A DNA stretch of 64,000 nt from the NCBI RefSeq assembly GCF_003289965.1, contig NZ_QMBQ01000002.1, forward strand, positions 186,001 to 250,000, given 5' to 3'. Source of the stretch: Mesorhizobium atlanticum. Lineage in GTDB: Bacteria; Pseudomonadota; Alphaproteobacteria; Rhizobiales; Rhizobiaceae. A program made the translations under genes and the position numbers. Shown in pieces: positions 1 to 8,618 of the stretch; position 1 is the first letter of the stretch; every line of letters starts with the position of its first letter. Under the pieces are notes generated by a model. It saw nothing but the letters and a program-made list of their open reading frames with translations. It was not told the DNA's origin and did no database searches.

Positions 1-522
1 CGCGAACAGGATGGCAAGCAGCAAGAATGTGATGGGCAGAAGGGATAAAGGTGCCAGCACCGCCGAGCCGGCGATCAGGACCGCGAGGCCACAGGCGAGC
101 GTCAGAGCCGGCAGGCCGGCGCGCAGCCTCGCGAAGTCGAGGTCCTCGACGTCGTCCAGATAGTCGGCAAGCCGTGAATCGTCGCCCAGCTGCCATCCGG
201 CCCGGCGCACTGCCGGCGCCGCCGCCATCGCGGCGAACAGCTCGACGCGACGCGATATCTGATCGGTGAGCGCGGCCTTGTGGCCGGTCAGCCGCTCGCC
301 GTAGCGGGCGACGGTGCGGCCGACTGCGAACAGCCTGATGAAGGCCGCGGGGATGTGGAAGTTGAAAGTGAAAGCGGCGACGGAAAGGCCGGCGATCGAT
401 ACCGATCCGAGCAGCCAGGCGGAAACGCCGCCCAGCAATATGGCGCAGGCCAGCGCGGTGAAGGCAAAACCCGTCGCCAGCCGCCACGACTTCCGGCTCG
501 ATGACTGATACGCGGTGCTCAT
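1..522 (-). CDS. cydC: CydC, heterodimeric ABC exporter subunit for cytochrome bd assembly (partial)
   Basis: Only the first 174 residues lie in the window; the gene continues past base 1. The frame is open throughout and starts with ATG at 522, overlapping the cydD stop by four bases (ATGA), so the two are translationally coupled. The visible part is the N-terminal membrane domain: a hydrophobic helix begins near residue 14, followed by GRTVARYGERLTGH, a sequence typical of the CydC coupling region. CydDC exports cysteine and glutathione to the periplasm and is needed to assemble cytochrome bd. The ATPase domain is not visible. The order cydD-cydC and the adjacent cydABX support the name. 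Confidence 0.88.
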   Translation of the reverse strand, partial: MSTAYQSSSRKSWRLATGFAFTALACAILLGGVSAWLLGSVSIAGLSVAAFTFNFHIPAAFIRLFAVGRTVARYGERLTGHKAALTDQISRRVELFAAMAAAPAVRRAGWQLGDDSRLADYLDDVEDLDFARLRAGLPALTLACGLAVLIAGSAVLAPLSLLPITFLLLAILFA

Positions 523-2135
523 GCAGCCACCTCAACGGCATCGTCACGGGTGAGATCCACAACCAGGTCGGCGGCGGCGGCAAGGTCCCGGTCATGCGTC
601 GCCACGACGACCAGCCTCGCCCCTGAAATCCCGATCAGCATGCGCCGCACGGCCTCTGCGGTCGCGCGGTCAAGCTTTGCCGTCGGCTCGTCGGCCAGCA
701 CGGTTCGTCCGGAAAGCTGCGCGCGGGCGATCGCGATGCGAAGTCGCTGGCCGCCCGAAAGATTGGCGCCGCCCTTGTCCAGCCTTGCATCGAGACCGCC
801 CGGCAGCAGCGCGTCGTCGAGCAGCCCGATCGCGCGGGCGGCATTTTCCAGCCGGCTCCGGTCCAGCGCGCCGCCATTCCACGAAATGGCCTCCGACAGT
901 GTTCCTTCGGGCACGTAGGCGTCCGTCGAAACCCAGGCGATCTCTTCAGCGGCCAGCGGACGGGTTGCCGGCGTCGGCATGGCGCCCGGCTCGAGCCCGG
1001 CGAGACGGCGCAGAAGCGTCGATTTTCCCGATCCACTCGGGCCGACGATGGCGACGAGGCCATGCGCCGGCAATGTCAGGCACAACCGGTCGAGCACCGG
1101 CAAGGCGCCGGCCGTGACCGGCGCCGCGTCGAGCAGCAGGTCCAGCGCGGCGGCCGCCGCCAGCCCTTCCGCCTTGGCATGGTACTGCTCCGAGAAGCCA
1201 CGGAACGGTGCGAAATATTCCGGTGCGATCATCAGGATGAACAGGCTTTGCCAGAGCTCGAGATTGGAGAAGCCCGGGATCGTCGCAAGCTTCAGGTGCC
1301 CCAGGCCAAGGAAGATGGCGAGGATCGCTATCGAGAGCGAGGCGAAGAAGTCGATGATCCCGGCATTGGCAAAGGCTATACGCAGCAGACCGATCGTCTC
1401 GCCAGCGTAGCCCTCCAGGCGCCGGCCGAGTTTCGCCTCCTCGCTTGCCGTCGCGTGGTTGGCAAGAATTGTGGGCAGCGTGCGGACGCGGTCGGCGAAC
1501 TGGCCCGCCAGCCGGCCGAAGGCACGCTCCTGGGCGTCGGCGCGCCGACGGATCGCATTCCCCACCAGCGCGAAGAACAGGATCATCACCGGCGTCAGGC
1601 AGATGACCAGCAGCGCGGCCTGCCAGGAAACGAAGCAAAGCGCGATGGCGGCGAGCAACGGTCCGACCGCCATCATGGTCGTGGCGGCACGATGGCCGAC
1701 CACCAGCGCGGCGATCGACTCGGGATGGCGCTGCATCGAGACGATCAAGGCGCCCGTCGAGAGCGACTGCAGCTGCCGCGCCGGCATCTTGCCCAGTCGC
1801 TCGCCCGCGAGCGCCCGCAGGCGCGTCGAAACGGCGTTTTCCGCGGAGGCCTGCAACCTTTCGGCGGCGAATCCGGCGACGCATGCGGCCGCGAGCAGCG
1901 CGATCATTCCGGCGACAAGCCATGGATCGACCGTCTCGCCCATCACGAGCCGGCCAGCGGCCATCGCCGCCGTAGCGGCAAAGCCGAGCCTGAGCACGGT
2001 GCGGAGCACCTGCAAGGCGAGAACACTACGCAGTCCGGGCCTTGCCAATCGCTCGGCAGCGGAGAGCGCCGTGAACGTGGCTGGCGCCGAGGCGCCGGGA
2101 TCAGGGGACGATGCGGGAAGGGCGGCTATGTTCAT
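519..2135 (-). CDS. cydD: CydD, heterodimeric ABC exporter subunit for cytochrome bd assembly
   Basis: This is a 538-residue fused permease-ATPase. The N-terminal half has the hydrophobic helices of an ABC exporter. The C-terminal half carries Walker A GPSGSGKST near residue 364, the signature LSGGQ near 458, and Walker B with LADEPTAKLD shortly after. With CydC it exports thiols (cysteine, glutathione) and is required for cytochrome bd maturation. ATG at 2135 has an AAGGAG ribosome site just upstream. The gene is divergent from cydA across a 99-base region that holds an FNR-type box, so both operons are probably induced together at low oxygen. The pair is assigned from homology and from this location. 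Confidence 0.92.
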   Translation of the reverse strand: MNIAALPASSPDPGASAPATFTALSAAERLARPGLRSVLALQVLRTVLRLGFAATAAMAAGRLVMGETVDPWLVAGMIALLAAACVAGFAAERLQASAENAVSTRLRALAGERLGKMPARQLQSLSTGALIVSMQRHPESIAALVVGHRAATTMMAVGPLLAAIALCFVSWQAALLVICLTPVMILFFALVGNAIRRRADAQERAFGRLAGQFADRVRTLPTILANHATASEEAKLGRRLEGYAGETIGLLRIAFANAGIIDFFASLSIAILAIFLGLGHLKLATIPGFSNLELWQSLFILMIAPEYFAPFRGFSEQYHAKAEGLAAAAALDLLLDAAPVTAGALPVLDRLCLTLPAHGLVAIVGPSGSGKSTLLRRLAGLEPGAMPTPATRPLAAEEIAWVSTDAYVPEGTLSEAISWNGGALDRSRLENAARAIGLLDDALLPGGLDARLDKGGANLSGGQRLRIAIARAQLSGRTVLADEPTAKLDRATAEAVRRMLIGISGARLVVVATHDRDLAAAADLVVDLTRDDAVEVAA

Positions 2136-2168
2136 GCACTCCTTTTGTCACATGCCAGGCGAAACGAA

Positions 2169-2182
2169 TTGATTCATGTCAA
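2169..2182. promoter_or_regulatory. FNR/FixK-type box between cydDC and cydABX
   Basis: The sequence TTGATTCATGTCAA is a TTGA-N6-TCAA dyad and matches the FNR/FixK consensus TTGAT-N4-ATCAA at nine of ten defined positions. It sits 53 bases upstream of the cydA start and 34 bases upstream of the cydD start, where it could serve both divergent promoters. An FNR-type regulator gene lies about 4 kb away at 5675-6397. Confidence 0.75.
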
Positions 2183-2234
2183 GTCGAGTATATCCTCCGC
2201 GCGTTATGAGGGCGTACCCAGAAAGGATACTCCC

Positions 2235-3806
2235 ATGGCCGACGTTCTCCTCGTAGACCTTTCCCGGCTGCAGTTCGCCCTAACTGCCCTTTACCACTTC
2301 CTCTTCGTCCCGCTCACGCTCGGCCTTTCCATCCTGATCGCCATGATGGAAACCGTCTATGTGATGACCCGCCGCACCATATGGCGCGACATGACGAAGT
2401 TCTGGGGCGTGCTCTTCGGTATCAACTTCGCGCTCGGCGTCGCGACCGGCATCACCATGGAATTCCAGTTCGGCATGAACTGGGCCTACTACTCGCACTA
2501 TGTCGGCGACGTGTTCGGGGCGCCTCTCGCCATCGAGGGGCTGATGGCCTTCTTCCTGGAAGCCACTTTCGTCGGCCTGTTCTTCTTCGGCTGGGACCGG
2601 CTCTCGCCACGCGCGCATATGATCGTCACCTGGCTGATGGCGCTCGGCACCAATTTCTCCGCGCTCTGGATCCTGATCGCCAATGGCTGGATGCAGAATC
2701 CCGTCGGTTCGGCTTTCAACCCGGATACGATGCGCATGGAAGTCACGGACTTCATGGCGGTGATCTTCAATCCGGTGGCGCAGGCAAAGTTCGTCCACAC
2801 CGTCTCGGCCGGCTATGTCTGCGCTTCCACTTTCGTGCTTGGCGTCTCGGCCTGGTATCTGCTGCGCGGGCGCCATGTGCAACTCGCCAAGCGCTCCTTC
2901 GTGATCGCCTCGGCGTTTGGCCTGGCATCGGCGCTGTCCGTCATCGTGCTCGGCGATGAAAGCGGCTATGCGCTCACCGACAACCAGAAGATGAAGCTCG
3001 CGGCCATCGAAGCCATGTGGGAGACCGAGCCGGCGCCCGCATCCTTCACTGCGTTTGGTATCCCGAGCCAAAACGACCACGAGACGCATTTCGCCATCCG
3101 TATTCCATGGGTGATGGGCATCATTGGCACCCGTTCGTTCGACAAGCAGATCGCCGGCATCGACGAACTCGTCGCCCATGCGCAGGCTCGCATCCGCAAC
3201 GGCGTCGTGGCCTACGACGCGCTGGAAAGAATCAAGGCGGACCGCAACGACACCGCCGCCCGCGCAGTCTTCGATGCCAGCTCCAAGGATCTCGGCTACG
3301 CGCTGCTGCTCAAGCGCTACCTGCCCGATCCGAGGCAGGCGAGCGAACAGCAGATCAAGGACGCGGCCTGGTCGACGGTGCCTTACGTGCCGCTGCTTTT
3401 CTTCGGTTTCCGCCTGATGGTGGCTTGCGGCTTCGTTCTCGCCGCGCTGTTCGCGGTGTCGCTGTGGCACACGAGCCGGGAGAGCGAAGCGCCGCGCTGG
3501 CTGTTCCGCGCCGCGCTGCTTGCCATGCCGCTGCCCTGGATCGCCGCCGAGGTGGGCTGGTTCGTGGCGGAGTTCGGCCGCCAGCCCTGGATCATCGACG
3601 GCGTGCTGCCGACCTTCCTCGCCACCTCGGAGCTCGGCGTGACCGACCTTCTGCTCACCATTGCCGGTTTCACGCTCGTCTATGGCGTGCTCGCCGTCAT
3701 CGAGGTCAGGCTGATGCTTGCCGCCATCCGCAAGGGACCGGAGGTCGCGCAGGTCATCGATGATCTGCGTGCGGGCGCCGATCCCGCATTGCAACCGGCA
3801 GAGTGA
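2235..3806 (+). CDS. cydA: Cytochrome bd ubiquinol oxidase subunit I
   Basis: This is the quinol-oxidising, haem-bearing subunit of the bd oxidase, an inner-membrane high-affinity terminal oxidase. It has 523 residues, the usual length. His21 (in LYHFLFVPLTLG) and His188 (in KFVHTVSAGY) match the haem axial ligands known from this family, and GRQPW at 448-452 is the subunit I signature. The start at 2235 has AAAGGA seven bases upstream; the same frame stays open far upstream, but that stretch is antisense to cydD and is not coding. It is first in the operon cydABX and lies downstream of the FNR box at 2169. Confidence 0.97.
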   Translation: MADVLLVDLSRLQFALTALYHFLFVPLTLGLSILIAMMETVYVMTRRTIWRDMTKFWGVLFGINFALGVATGITMEFQFGMNWAYYSHYVGDVFGAPLAIEGLMAFFLEATFVGLFFFGWDRLSPRAHMIVTWLMALGTNFSALWILIANGWMQNPVGSAFNPDTMRMEVTDFMAVIFNPVAQAKFVHTVSAGYVCASTFVLGVSAWYLLRGRHVQLAKRSFVIASAFGLASALSVIVLGDESGYALTDNQKMKLAAIEAMWETEPAPASFTAFGIPSQNDHETHFAIRIPWVMGIIGTRSFDKQIAGIDELVAHAQARIRNGVVAYDALERIKADRNDTAARAVFDASSKDLGYALLLKRYLPDPRQASEQQIKDAAWSTVPYVPLLFFGFRLMVACGFVLAALFAVSLWHTSRESEAPRWLFRAALLAMPLPWIAAEVGWFVAEFGRQPWIIDGVLPTFLATSELGVTDLLLTIAGFTLVYGVLAVIEVRLMLAAIRKGPEVAQVIDDLRAGADPALQPAE

Positions 3807-3819
3807 AAGGATCACGACG

Positions 3820-4974
3820 ATGATCGAATTTCTCTTCGAGTACGAATCGCTGCGCGTGATCTGGTGGATACTGCTCGGCGTGCTGCTGATCGGCTTCGCC
3901 GCGACCGACGGGTTCGACATGGGCGTCGGCGCGCTTCTGCCCTTCGTGGCCAAGACAGATGCCGAGCGTCGCGTGGCGATCAACACGATCGGGCCCGTCT
4001 GGGAAGGCAATCAGGTGTGGTTCATCCTCGGCGGCGGCGCCATCTTCGCGGCATGGCCGGCGCTTTACGCGGTGAGCTTCTCCGGCTTCTATCTCGCGAT
4101 GTTCCTGGTGCTCCTGGCACTGATCATGCGTCCCGTCGGCTTCAAATATCGCTCGAAAAGGCCCGATCCGGCCTGGCGCACGCGCTGGGACTGGGCGTTG
4201 TTCGTCGGCGGCGCGGTGCCGGCGTTGATCTTCGGCGTCGCCGTGGGCAACACGCTGCAGGGCGTGCCGTTCCATTTCACGCCGGACCTGCGCCCGGTCT
4301 ATGAAGGCAGCCTTTTCGGTTTGCTCAATCCGCTCGCGCTCTATTGCGGCTTGGTCTCGCTCGCCATGCTGGTGACGCATGGCGCGGCCTGGCTCACGTT
4401 CAAGGCGGAAGGCAGCGTCGCCGAGCGCGCTCGCGCCGTCGGCACGCGCTCCGCGATCATCACGGCGGTGCTGTTCGCCGGCGGCGGCGTGCTGGTCTGG
4501 CTCGGCCTGCTCGGCGGCTACCGCGTGACGTCGCCGATCGTCTGGGACGGGCCCTCCAATCCGCTGGTCAAGACCGTGGTGGCGGACAGCGGCGCCTGGC
4601 TGGCGAACTTCCATGCCCATCCGCTGCTGTGGATCGTGCCCGCGCTCGGCGTCGCCGCGCCCTTGCTTGCCGCCGCCGGTTTCCAGGCGCGGCTCGAAGG
4701 GTGGACTTTCCTTGCCTCGAAGCTCGGCGTTGCGATGATCATCGCCACGGTGGGCCTCGCAATGTTCCCGATCCTGTTGCCGTCGAGCAGCAACCCCGGC
4801 CACTCGCTCGCGGTCTTCGACGCCTCGTCGAGCCGCACCACGCTGCGCAACATGCTGGTTGCCACGGTGATCTTCATGCCGCTGATCCTTACCTACACCG
4901 CCTGGGTCTACAGGGTGCTGTGGGGCAAGGTCGGTGAAAAGAGCATCGAGAAAGCGGGCTCGTCGGCCTATTGA
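3820..4974 (+). CDS. cydB: Cytochrome bd ubiquinol oxidase subunit II
   Basis: This 384-residue polytopic membrane protein is subunit II of the bd oxidase and pairs with CydA. The N-terminal WWILLGVLLIGFAATDGFD and the motif GPVWEGNQVWFI are characteristic of CydB. It begins 13 bases after the cydA stop, with GAAAGGA as ribosome site, and is followed 20 bases later by cydX, so the three genes form one operon. The ATG at 3820 was chosen because an in-frame upstream ATG would lie inside cydA. Confidence 0.97.
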   Translation: MIEFLFEYESLRVIWWILLGVLLIGFAATDGFDMGVGALLPFVAKTDAERRVAINTIGPVWEGNQVWFILGGGAIFAAWPALYAVSFSGFYLAMFLVLLALIMRPVGFKYRSKRPDPAWRTRWDWALFVGGAVPALIFGVAVGNTLQGVPFHFTPDLRPVYEGSLFGLLNPLALYCGLVSLAMLVTHGAAWLTFKAEGSVAERARAVGTRSAIITAVLFAGGGVLVWLGLLGGYRVTSPIVWDGPSNPLVKTVVADSGAWLANFHAHPLLWIVPALGVAAPLLAAAGFQARLEGWTFLASKLGVAMIIATVGLAMFPILLPSSSNPGHSLAVFDASSSRTTLRNMLVATVIFMPLILTYTAWVYRVLWGKVGEKSIEKAGSSAY

Positions 4975-4994
4975 TCAAACCGGAGCTTCTGACC

Positions 4995-5126
4995 ATGTGG
5001 TATTTTTCCTGGATACTCGGCCTCGGGCTGGCGGCCTCCGTCGGCATCCTCAACGCGCTCTGGTACGAGTTGCGCACGGTTCGCGAAGAACCCGTGGAGG
5101 ACACCCTCTCATTGCCCACTCCTTGA
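4995..5126 (+). CDS. cydX: CydX, small subunit of cytochrome bd oxidase
   Basis: This 43-residue single-pass membrane protein begins MWYFSWILGLGLA and continues to LNALWYE. That start is typical of CydX/YbgT proteins, which stabilise the haems of the bd oxidase. It starts 20 bases downstream of cydB and ends with a short charged tail (TVREEPVEDT). CydX proteins are commonly 30-45 residues and follow cydB directly, as here. The gene is easily missed because of its size. It is expected to be expressed with cydAB under the upstream FNR-type site. Confidence 0.9.
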   Translation: MWYFSWILGLGLAASVGILNALWYELRTVREEPVEDTLSLPTP

Positions 5127-5151
5127 GCCTGGGCGTGACGGAGGAGCTATC

Positions 5152-5595
5152 ATGACGGGCGCCGGGCCGGAGCCGCTGCACAGCCCGGCGGATATGAGGC
5201 GGGCGCATATGCAGAAGCTCGCGCTCTGCCACATGCTCGAAGGCATCGCCGACGACCTGCCGTCGCGGGTCGATCGGCTCCAGTGTCTCGCCGTGGCGGC
5301 CGACCTGTTGCCGCTGCTGCGCGAGTGCCACCGCTTCGAGGAAGAGGTCGTCTTCCCTGCCTTTGCGCGACAGACGGGCGAGGAAGACACCGTCGCGCGA
5401 TTGAAGCTCGAGCACATGGAGGATGAAAGCGCGGCGGCGGATCTCAGCGAGGCGCTGCTGGCCTATGGCCACGGGCGGCAGATCGAAAATCCCGAGGCGT
5501 TCGGCTATATGCTGCGCGCCTTTTTCGAATCGTTGCGCCGCCACATTGCCTTTGAGCGCGACCACGTGCTGCCGAAGGTTCTCGGCAATCAGTAA
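5152..5595 (+). CDS. Hemerythrin HHE-domain protein
   Basis: This is a 147-residue cytoplasmic four-helix protein. Candidate iron-binding residues appear in three helices: His60/Glu64 (ECHRFEEE), His88/Glu92 (LEHMEDE) and His131/Glu135 (HIAFERDH). A further early His at 19 could complete the site. Hemerythrin-like domains bind O2, NO or serve in iron-sulfur and stress responses; the exact role here is unknown. It lies 25 bases after cydX on the same strand, which suggests cotranscription with the bd oxidase and a link to low-oxygen or NO conditions. GGAGCTATC precedes the ATG. Confidence 0.8.
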   Translation: MTGAGPEPLHSPADMRRAHMQKLALCHMLEGIADDLPSRVDRLQCLAVAADLLPLLRECHRFEEEVVFPAFARQTGEEDTVARLKLEHMEDESAAADLSEALLAYGHGRQIENPEAFGYMLRAFFESLRRHIAFERDHVLPKVLGNQ

Positions 5596-5599
5596 GTAT

Positions 5600-5657
5600 T
5601 TGTTCTTACGCAATTCCGGACGAAAAGCCGCTACGCACTTTTCCTGGTATTGCTCTA
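5600..5657 (+). repeat. Intergenic repeat, copy A (right half only)
   Basis: This copy contains the right-hand hairpin of the dispersed repeat (ACGCAATTCCGGACG ... TTTTCCTGGTATTGCTCTA) but lacks the left hairpin. It lies between the convergent hemerythrin and fnr-type genes and may contribute to termination. Confidence 0.75.
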
Positions 5658-5674
5658 AAGGGACACGGCGGGGA

Positions 5675-6397
5675 TCAGTCTCCGGCCCGCGCGGCCAGGC
5701 GCCCGATGTCGTCGACGATGACGTGGCGGTTGTTCTCGACACGGATGACGCTCTCGCCCCGCAGGCGGGTGATCTGCCGGCTCACCGTCTCGACGGTGAG
5801 ACCGAGGAAATCCGCAATCTCGGCGCGCGACAGCGGCAGATCGAAGGCCGCGCCGCGCCGTTCCGGCCCGGCGGCGGGATCGATGTTGCGCGCGATCATC
5901 AAAAGGAAGCTCGCGATCTTCTCGGAGGCCGTCTTGCGGCCGAGCGCCACCATCCAGTCGCGCGCCTGGTCAAGCTCCCGCAGCTTCTGTTCGAGCAGGC
6001 GATGCTCAAGGTCCGGCTGCTCCTTTATCATGCGCTCCAGCGCCTGGCGCGGGAACGAGCACAATTCGACGTCGGTCGCGGCCTCGGCGCTGAGCGTGCT
6101 CTCGCTCTGGAAGGGCCTGCCGAGGAAATCGGGAGCGAATTGCAGGCCGACAATCTGCTGGCGGCCGTCGGAAAGCGTCTTGGTCAGCTTCACGACGCCT
6201 GAAAGCACGTTCGAGAAACGCTCGACGCTCGTGGAATCGCCCACCAGCTCCTTGCCGGCCTCGGCCTTGTGCCGTTTCGTCGATTTGGCAAGATCGACAA
6301 GCTGCCCGGCGTTGAGCGCGCCGCATATGCCACGATGCCGCGCCTCGCATGAAACGCAGAGTACAGGGACGCCTGCCGTGTGAATATCTTCGCGCAC
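5675..6397 (-). CDS. fnrN: FNR/CRP-family oxygen-responsive regulator with Fe-S cysteines
   Basis: This is a 240-residue FNR-type regulator. Cys14, Cys17 and Cys25 form a C-x2-C-x7-C cluster and Cys113 is the internal fourth ligand, a pattern that fits an oxygen-labile [4Fe-4S] sensor of the rhizobial FnrN/AadR type rather than FixK. A cyclic-nucleotide-binding-like beta barrel follows. The C-terminal HTH contains LSRAEIADFLGL and ETVSRQ, the E-xx-SR recognition helix that reads TTGAT. The start is GTG at 6397, with only a weak ribosome site and an inverted repeat immediately upstream. Its nearest likely target is the cyd promoter region at 2169. The symbol is by type, not proven orthology. 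Confidence 0.85.
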   Translation of the reverse strand: MREDIHTAGVPVLCVSCEARHRGICGALNAGQLVDLAKSTKRHKAEAGKELVGDSTSVERFSNVLSGVVKLTKTLSDGRQQIVGLQFAPDFLGRPFQSESTLSAEAATDVELCSFPRQALERMIKEQPDLEHRLLEQKLRELDQARDWMVALGRKTASEKIASFLLMIARNIDPAAGPERRGAAFDLPLSRAEIADFLGLTVETVSRQITRLRGESVIRVENNRHVIVDDIGRLAARAGD

Positions 6398-6400
6398 GAT

Positions 6401-6419
6401 GGAACATCTATAGTGTTCC
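6401..6419. promoter_or_regulatory. Inverted repeat at the start of the FNR-type gene
   Basis: GGAACA-TCTATAG-TGTTCC is a perfect 6-bp inverted repeat with a 7-base spacer, beginning three bases upstream of the GTG start. It covers the expected ribosome-binding region, so a protein bound here, or pairing in the mRNA, could limit expression. It is not an FNR box, and the binding protein is unknown. Confidence 0.4.
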
Positions 6420-6548
6420 CGCCCCTCAGCGGCAACGCAGGCCGGGACGCGAAAGCGTCGCAGCTGTCCGCGCCTGGGTCATCGTCGCATCGCCGAGCTC
6501 GAGTCGGACATCATCCCCATCGGGCGGCGGAGTGAGCCGTGCGCGGGC

Positions 6549-6652
6549 TAGACCATTTCACCGTTTCACCGAAACGGTGAAATGGTCTATCTTCTTGTTT
6601 TTACGCGATTCCGGACGGAAAACCGCTCACACTTTTCCTGGAATTGCTCTAG
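6549..6652 (+). repeat. Intergenic repeat, copy B (two hairpins, perfect left arm)
   Basis: The left hairpin is a perfect 19-bp inverted repeat (6549-6567 with 6571-6589, 3-base loop). The right hairpin pairs GCGATTCCGGACGGAAAA with TTTTCCTGGAATTGC. The final CTAG supplies, on the minus strand, the TAG stop of the permease gene at 6649. Confidence 0.9.
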
Positions 6653-7635
6653 CGGTCCTCGACGATCCGCAGATAGGCCGCCGTCACGAACAGCACGATG
6701 AAGCCGAACAGGATGCGCCGGCCGCCTTCGGGCATCTGCAGGATGGTGAGCAGCGTCGTCAGCACGGTCAGGATCAGCGCGCCGATGATGGTGCCGGTAT
6801 AGCCGCCGCGGCCGCCGAAGATCGAGGTGCCGCCGATGACGGCGGCGGCCACCGAAGGCAGCACCAGCGGTTCGGCGAGCGAGAGCGAGGGCGCCTTGAT
6901 CAGGCCGATATAGAGCAGGCCGGTGATGCCGGCGAGCAGGCTGGAGAGGACGTAGAGCGCCGTGATCACCTGCCAGTAGCGGACGCCGGACAGGCGTGCG
7001 GCGCGTTCATTGTCCCCGACGGCGTAAAGCAGGCGGCCGAAGCCGGTGCGGTTCAGCATGAAGACGATGAGCACGGCGACGGGCACGAACAGGAGAAGCG
7101 CATTGGGAAAACCGTAGGTGACACCCGTGCCCAGCCAGTTGAGGAAATCCGGGATCTTGGCGCCGGACGCGATCACGGTGCGCTGGTAGACCTGCAGGAA
7201 GCCGGTGCCGATCAAGCTGGTGCCGAGCGTCATGATCAGCGGATGCACCCGGAACACGCCGACGCCAACGCCGTTGACGAGGCCGATCAGCATCGCGGGC
7301 AGCATGGCCAGCAGGAACGCCACCGCCGGATCCTGGTTGACGATCTGGGTCGCCATGATGAAGGCGCTCATCGTCGCCACCGTGCCGACGGACAAGTCGA
7401 TGCCGCCAGTCAGCATGGTCATGGTCTGGCAGCCGGCGAGGATCGCCAGCGGAATGGCGAATTTCGCCGTGTTGGCGAGCCAGCGCTCGTTGACGATGCC
7501 GGGGCGCAGGATCTGCAGGATCACCACGAGGATGATCAAAAGGATGATCAGCGGGATCAGCGGCCGGTCCGCCATGATACGCTTCAGGCGGCGGCCGAAC
7601 GAAACGGGCCGGGGCATGGTCGCGATGTCGGTCAT
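6649..7635 (-). CDS. Ribose-type sugar ABC transporter permease (second)
   Basis: This is a 328-residue inner-membrane protein of the RbsC/AraH permease family. It shows about eight to ten hydrophobic segments and the family motif GGIDLSVGT near residue 80. ATG at 7635 overlaps the stop of the preceding permease by four bases, so the genes are coupled. It is the last gene of the transporter operon, and its TAG stop is formed by the end of repeat copy B. Together with the other permease, the ATPase and the binding protein it makes one importer, probably for a pentose, polyol or related sugar. The substrate cannot be read from the sequence. Confidence 0.88.
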   Translation of the reverse strand: MTDIATMPRPVSFGRRLKRIMADRPLIPLIILLIILVVILQILRPGIVNERWLANTAKFAIPLAILAGCQTMTMLTGGIDLSVGTVATMSAFIMATQIVNQDPAVAFLLAMLPAMLIGLVNGVGVGVFRVHPLIMTLGTSLIGTGFLQVYQRTVIASGAKIPDFLNWLGTGVTYGFPNALLLFVPVAVLIVFMLNRTGFGRLLYAVGDNERAARLSGVRYWQVITALYVLSSLLAGITGLLYIGLIKAPSLSLAEPLVLPSVAAAVIGGTSIFGGRGGYTGTIIGALILTVLTTLLTILQMPEGGRRILFGFIVLFVTAAYLRIVEDR

Positions 7636-8618
7636 GGCGTTGCTCCTGCCGGGCGGCTCCGCATGGTGATGAAGGCGCCGAACATCACGACCGCGACCAT
7701 GATGGCGCCCTCGATAATGGCGGTGACGTTCGGATCGATGGCCAGAAGCGTCAGGTCGGTGCGCACCAGCCGGAGCACAAAGACGGCGATGATCGGGCCG
7801 AGCAGGCCGCCCTTGCCACCGCCGAGCGCGACGCCGCCCAACACCACCGCGGCGACGCTGGCGAGCAGATAAGGCCCGGGTATCGGCGCGCCGATACCGG
7901 TGCTGATGGTGAGCGACAGGCCGCCGAGCGCCGCGAACAGGCCGGAGAGCGCATAGGCGATGATCCTGGTGCGGGCCACCGGCACGCCGCTGCGAAAGGC
8001 GGCGAGCTCGTTGCTGCCGATGGCGTAGATGGAGAGGCCGAGGCGTGAACGCCTGAGCGGAATCCAGATGATGCAGAGGCAGACGACGAGCAGCACCAGC
8101 GCCTTCGGCACCCAGGCGTCGGCCCAATCGGGCAGGCCGGGGATCGGCACCGTGCCGATGACGCTTGCCTTCAGCCATTCGGCGGCGGCACCGCCGGGCG
8201 CGCCGAGCACGAGCAGCGCCGCGCCCTGCAAAACGAACAGCATGGCGAGGGTGACGACGATGTCGGGCACCCGGGTGACGACGATGAGGATGCCGTTCAG
8301 CGCTCCGAGGACCAGCCCCATGGCCAGCACGAAGGGCACGACGAAGAGCGCGTATTCCTCGCTGGCGCCGTTCATCATCGAAGCGGCGGTCACGCTGGTC
8401 AGCGCCATCATGGCGGCGACCGAAAGGTCGATGCCGCCGGCGATGACGACGACGGTCTGGGCCGCGACGGCGAAGGCATAGGGCAGGACTGCCCGGGCGA
8501 GCGAACCGAAGTCGCCGCTGCCATAGCCCGGCTGGATCAGCTTGGTGACGACGAAGAGGAAGATCAGCAGGGCGAAGAGGCCGGCGACCCAGCCCTGGTT
8601 GCGGAAGAAGCGGCTCAT
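7632..8618 (-). CDS. Ribose-type sugar ABC transporter permease (first)
   Basis: This 328-residue RbsC-family permease has multiple hydrophobic helices and the motif GGIDLSVAAMMAL near residue 60. It lies between the ATPase gene, which it overlaps by four bases at its start, and the second permease, which it overlaps by four at its end. Two different permeases in one system imply a heterodimeric channel. It forms part of a carbohydrate uptake system whose operon also carries a dehydrogenase, an SDR and an isomerase, so the substrate is probably oxidised rather than phosphorylated first, because no kinase gene is present. Confidence 0.88.
   Translation of the reverse strand: MSRFFRNQGWVAGLFALLIFLFVVTKLIQPGYGSGDFGSLARAVLPYAFAVAAQTVVVIAGGIDLSVAAMMALTSVTAASMMNGASEEYALFVVPFVLAMGLVLGALNGILIVVTRVPDIVVTLAMLFVLQGAALLVLGAPGGAAAEWLKASVIGTVPIPGLPDWADAWVPKALVLLVVCLCIIWIPLRRSRLGLSIYAIGSNELAAFRSGVPVARTRIIAYALSGLFAALGGLSLTISTGIGAPIPGPYLLASVAAVVLGGVALGGGKGGLLGPIIAVFVLRLVRTDLTLLAIDPNVTAIIEGAIMVAVVMFGAFITMRSRPAGATP

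Noticed and set aside
1062..2234. In-frame upstream extension of cydA
   Set aside because: It is antisense to cydD and has no similarity; CydA homology starts at 2235 with a good ribosome site.
6402..6418. LexA box at the FNR gene
   Set aside because: GAAC-N9-GTTC does not fit the alphaproteobacterial GTTC-N7-GTTC motif.
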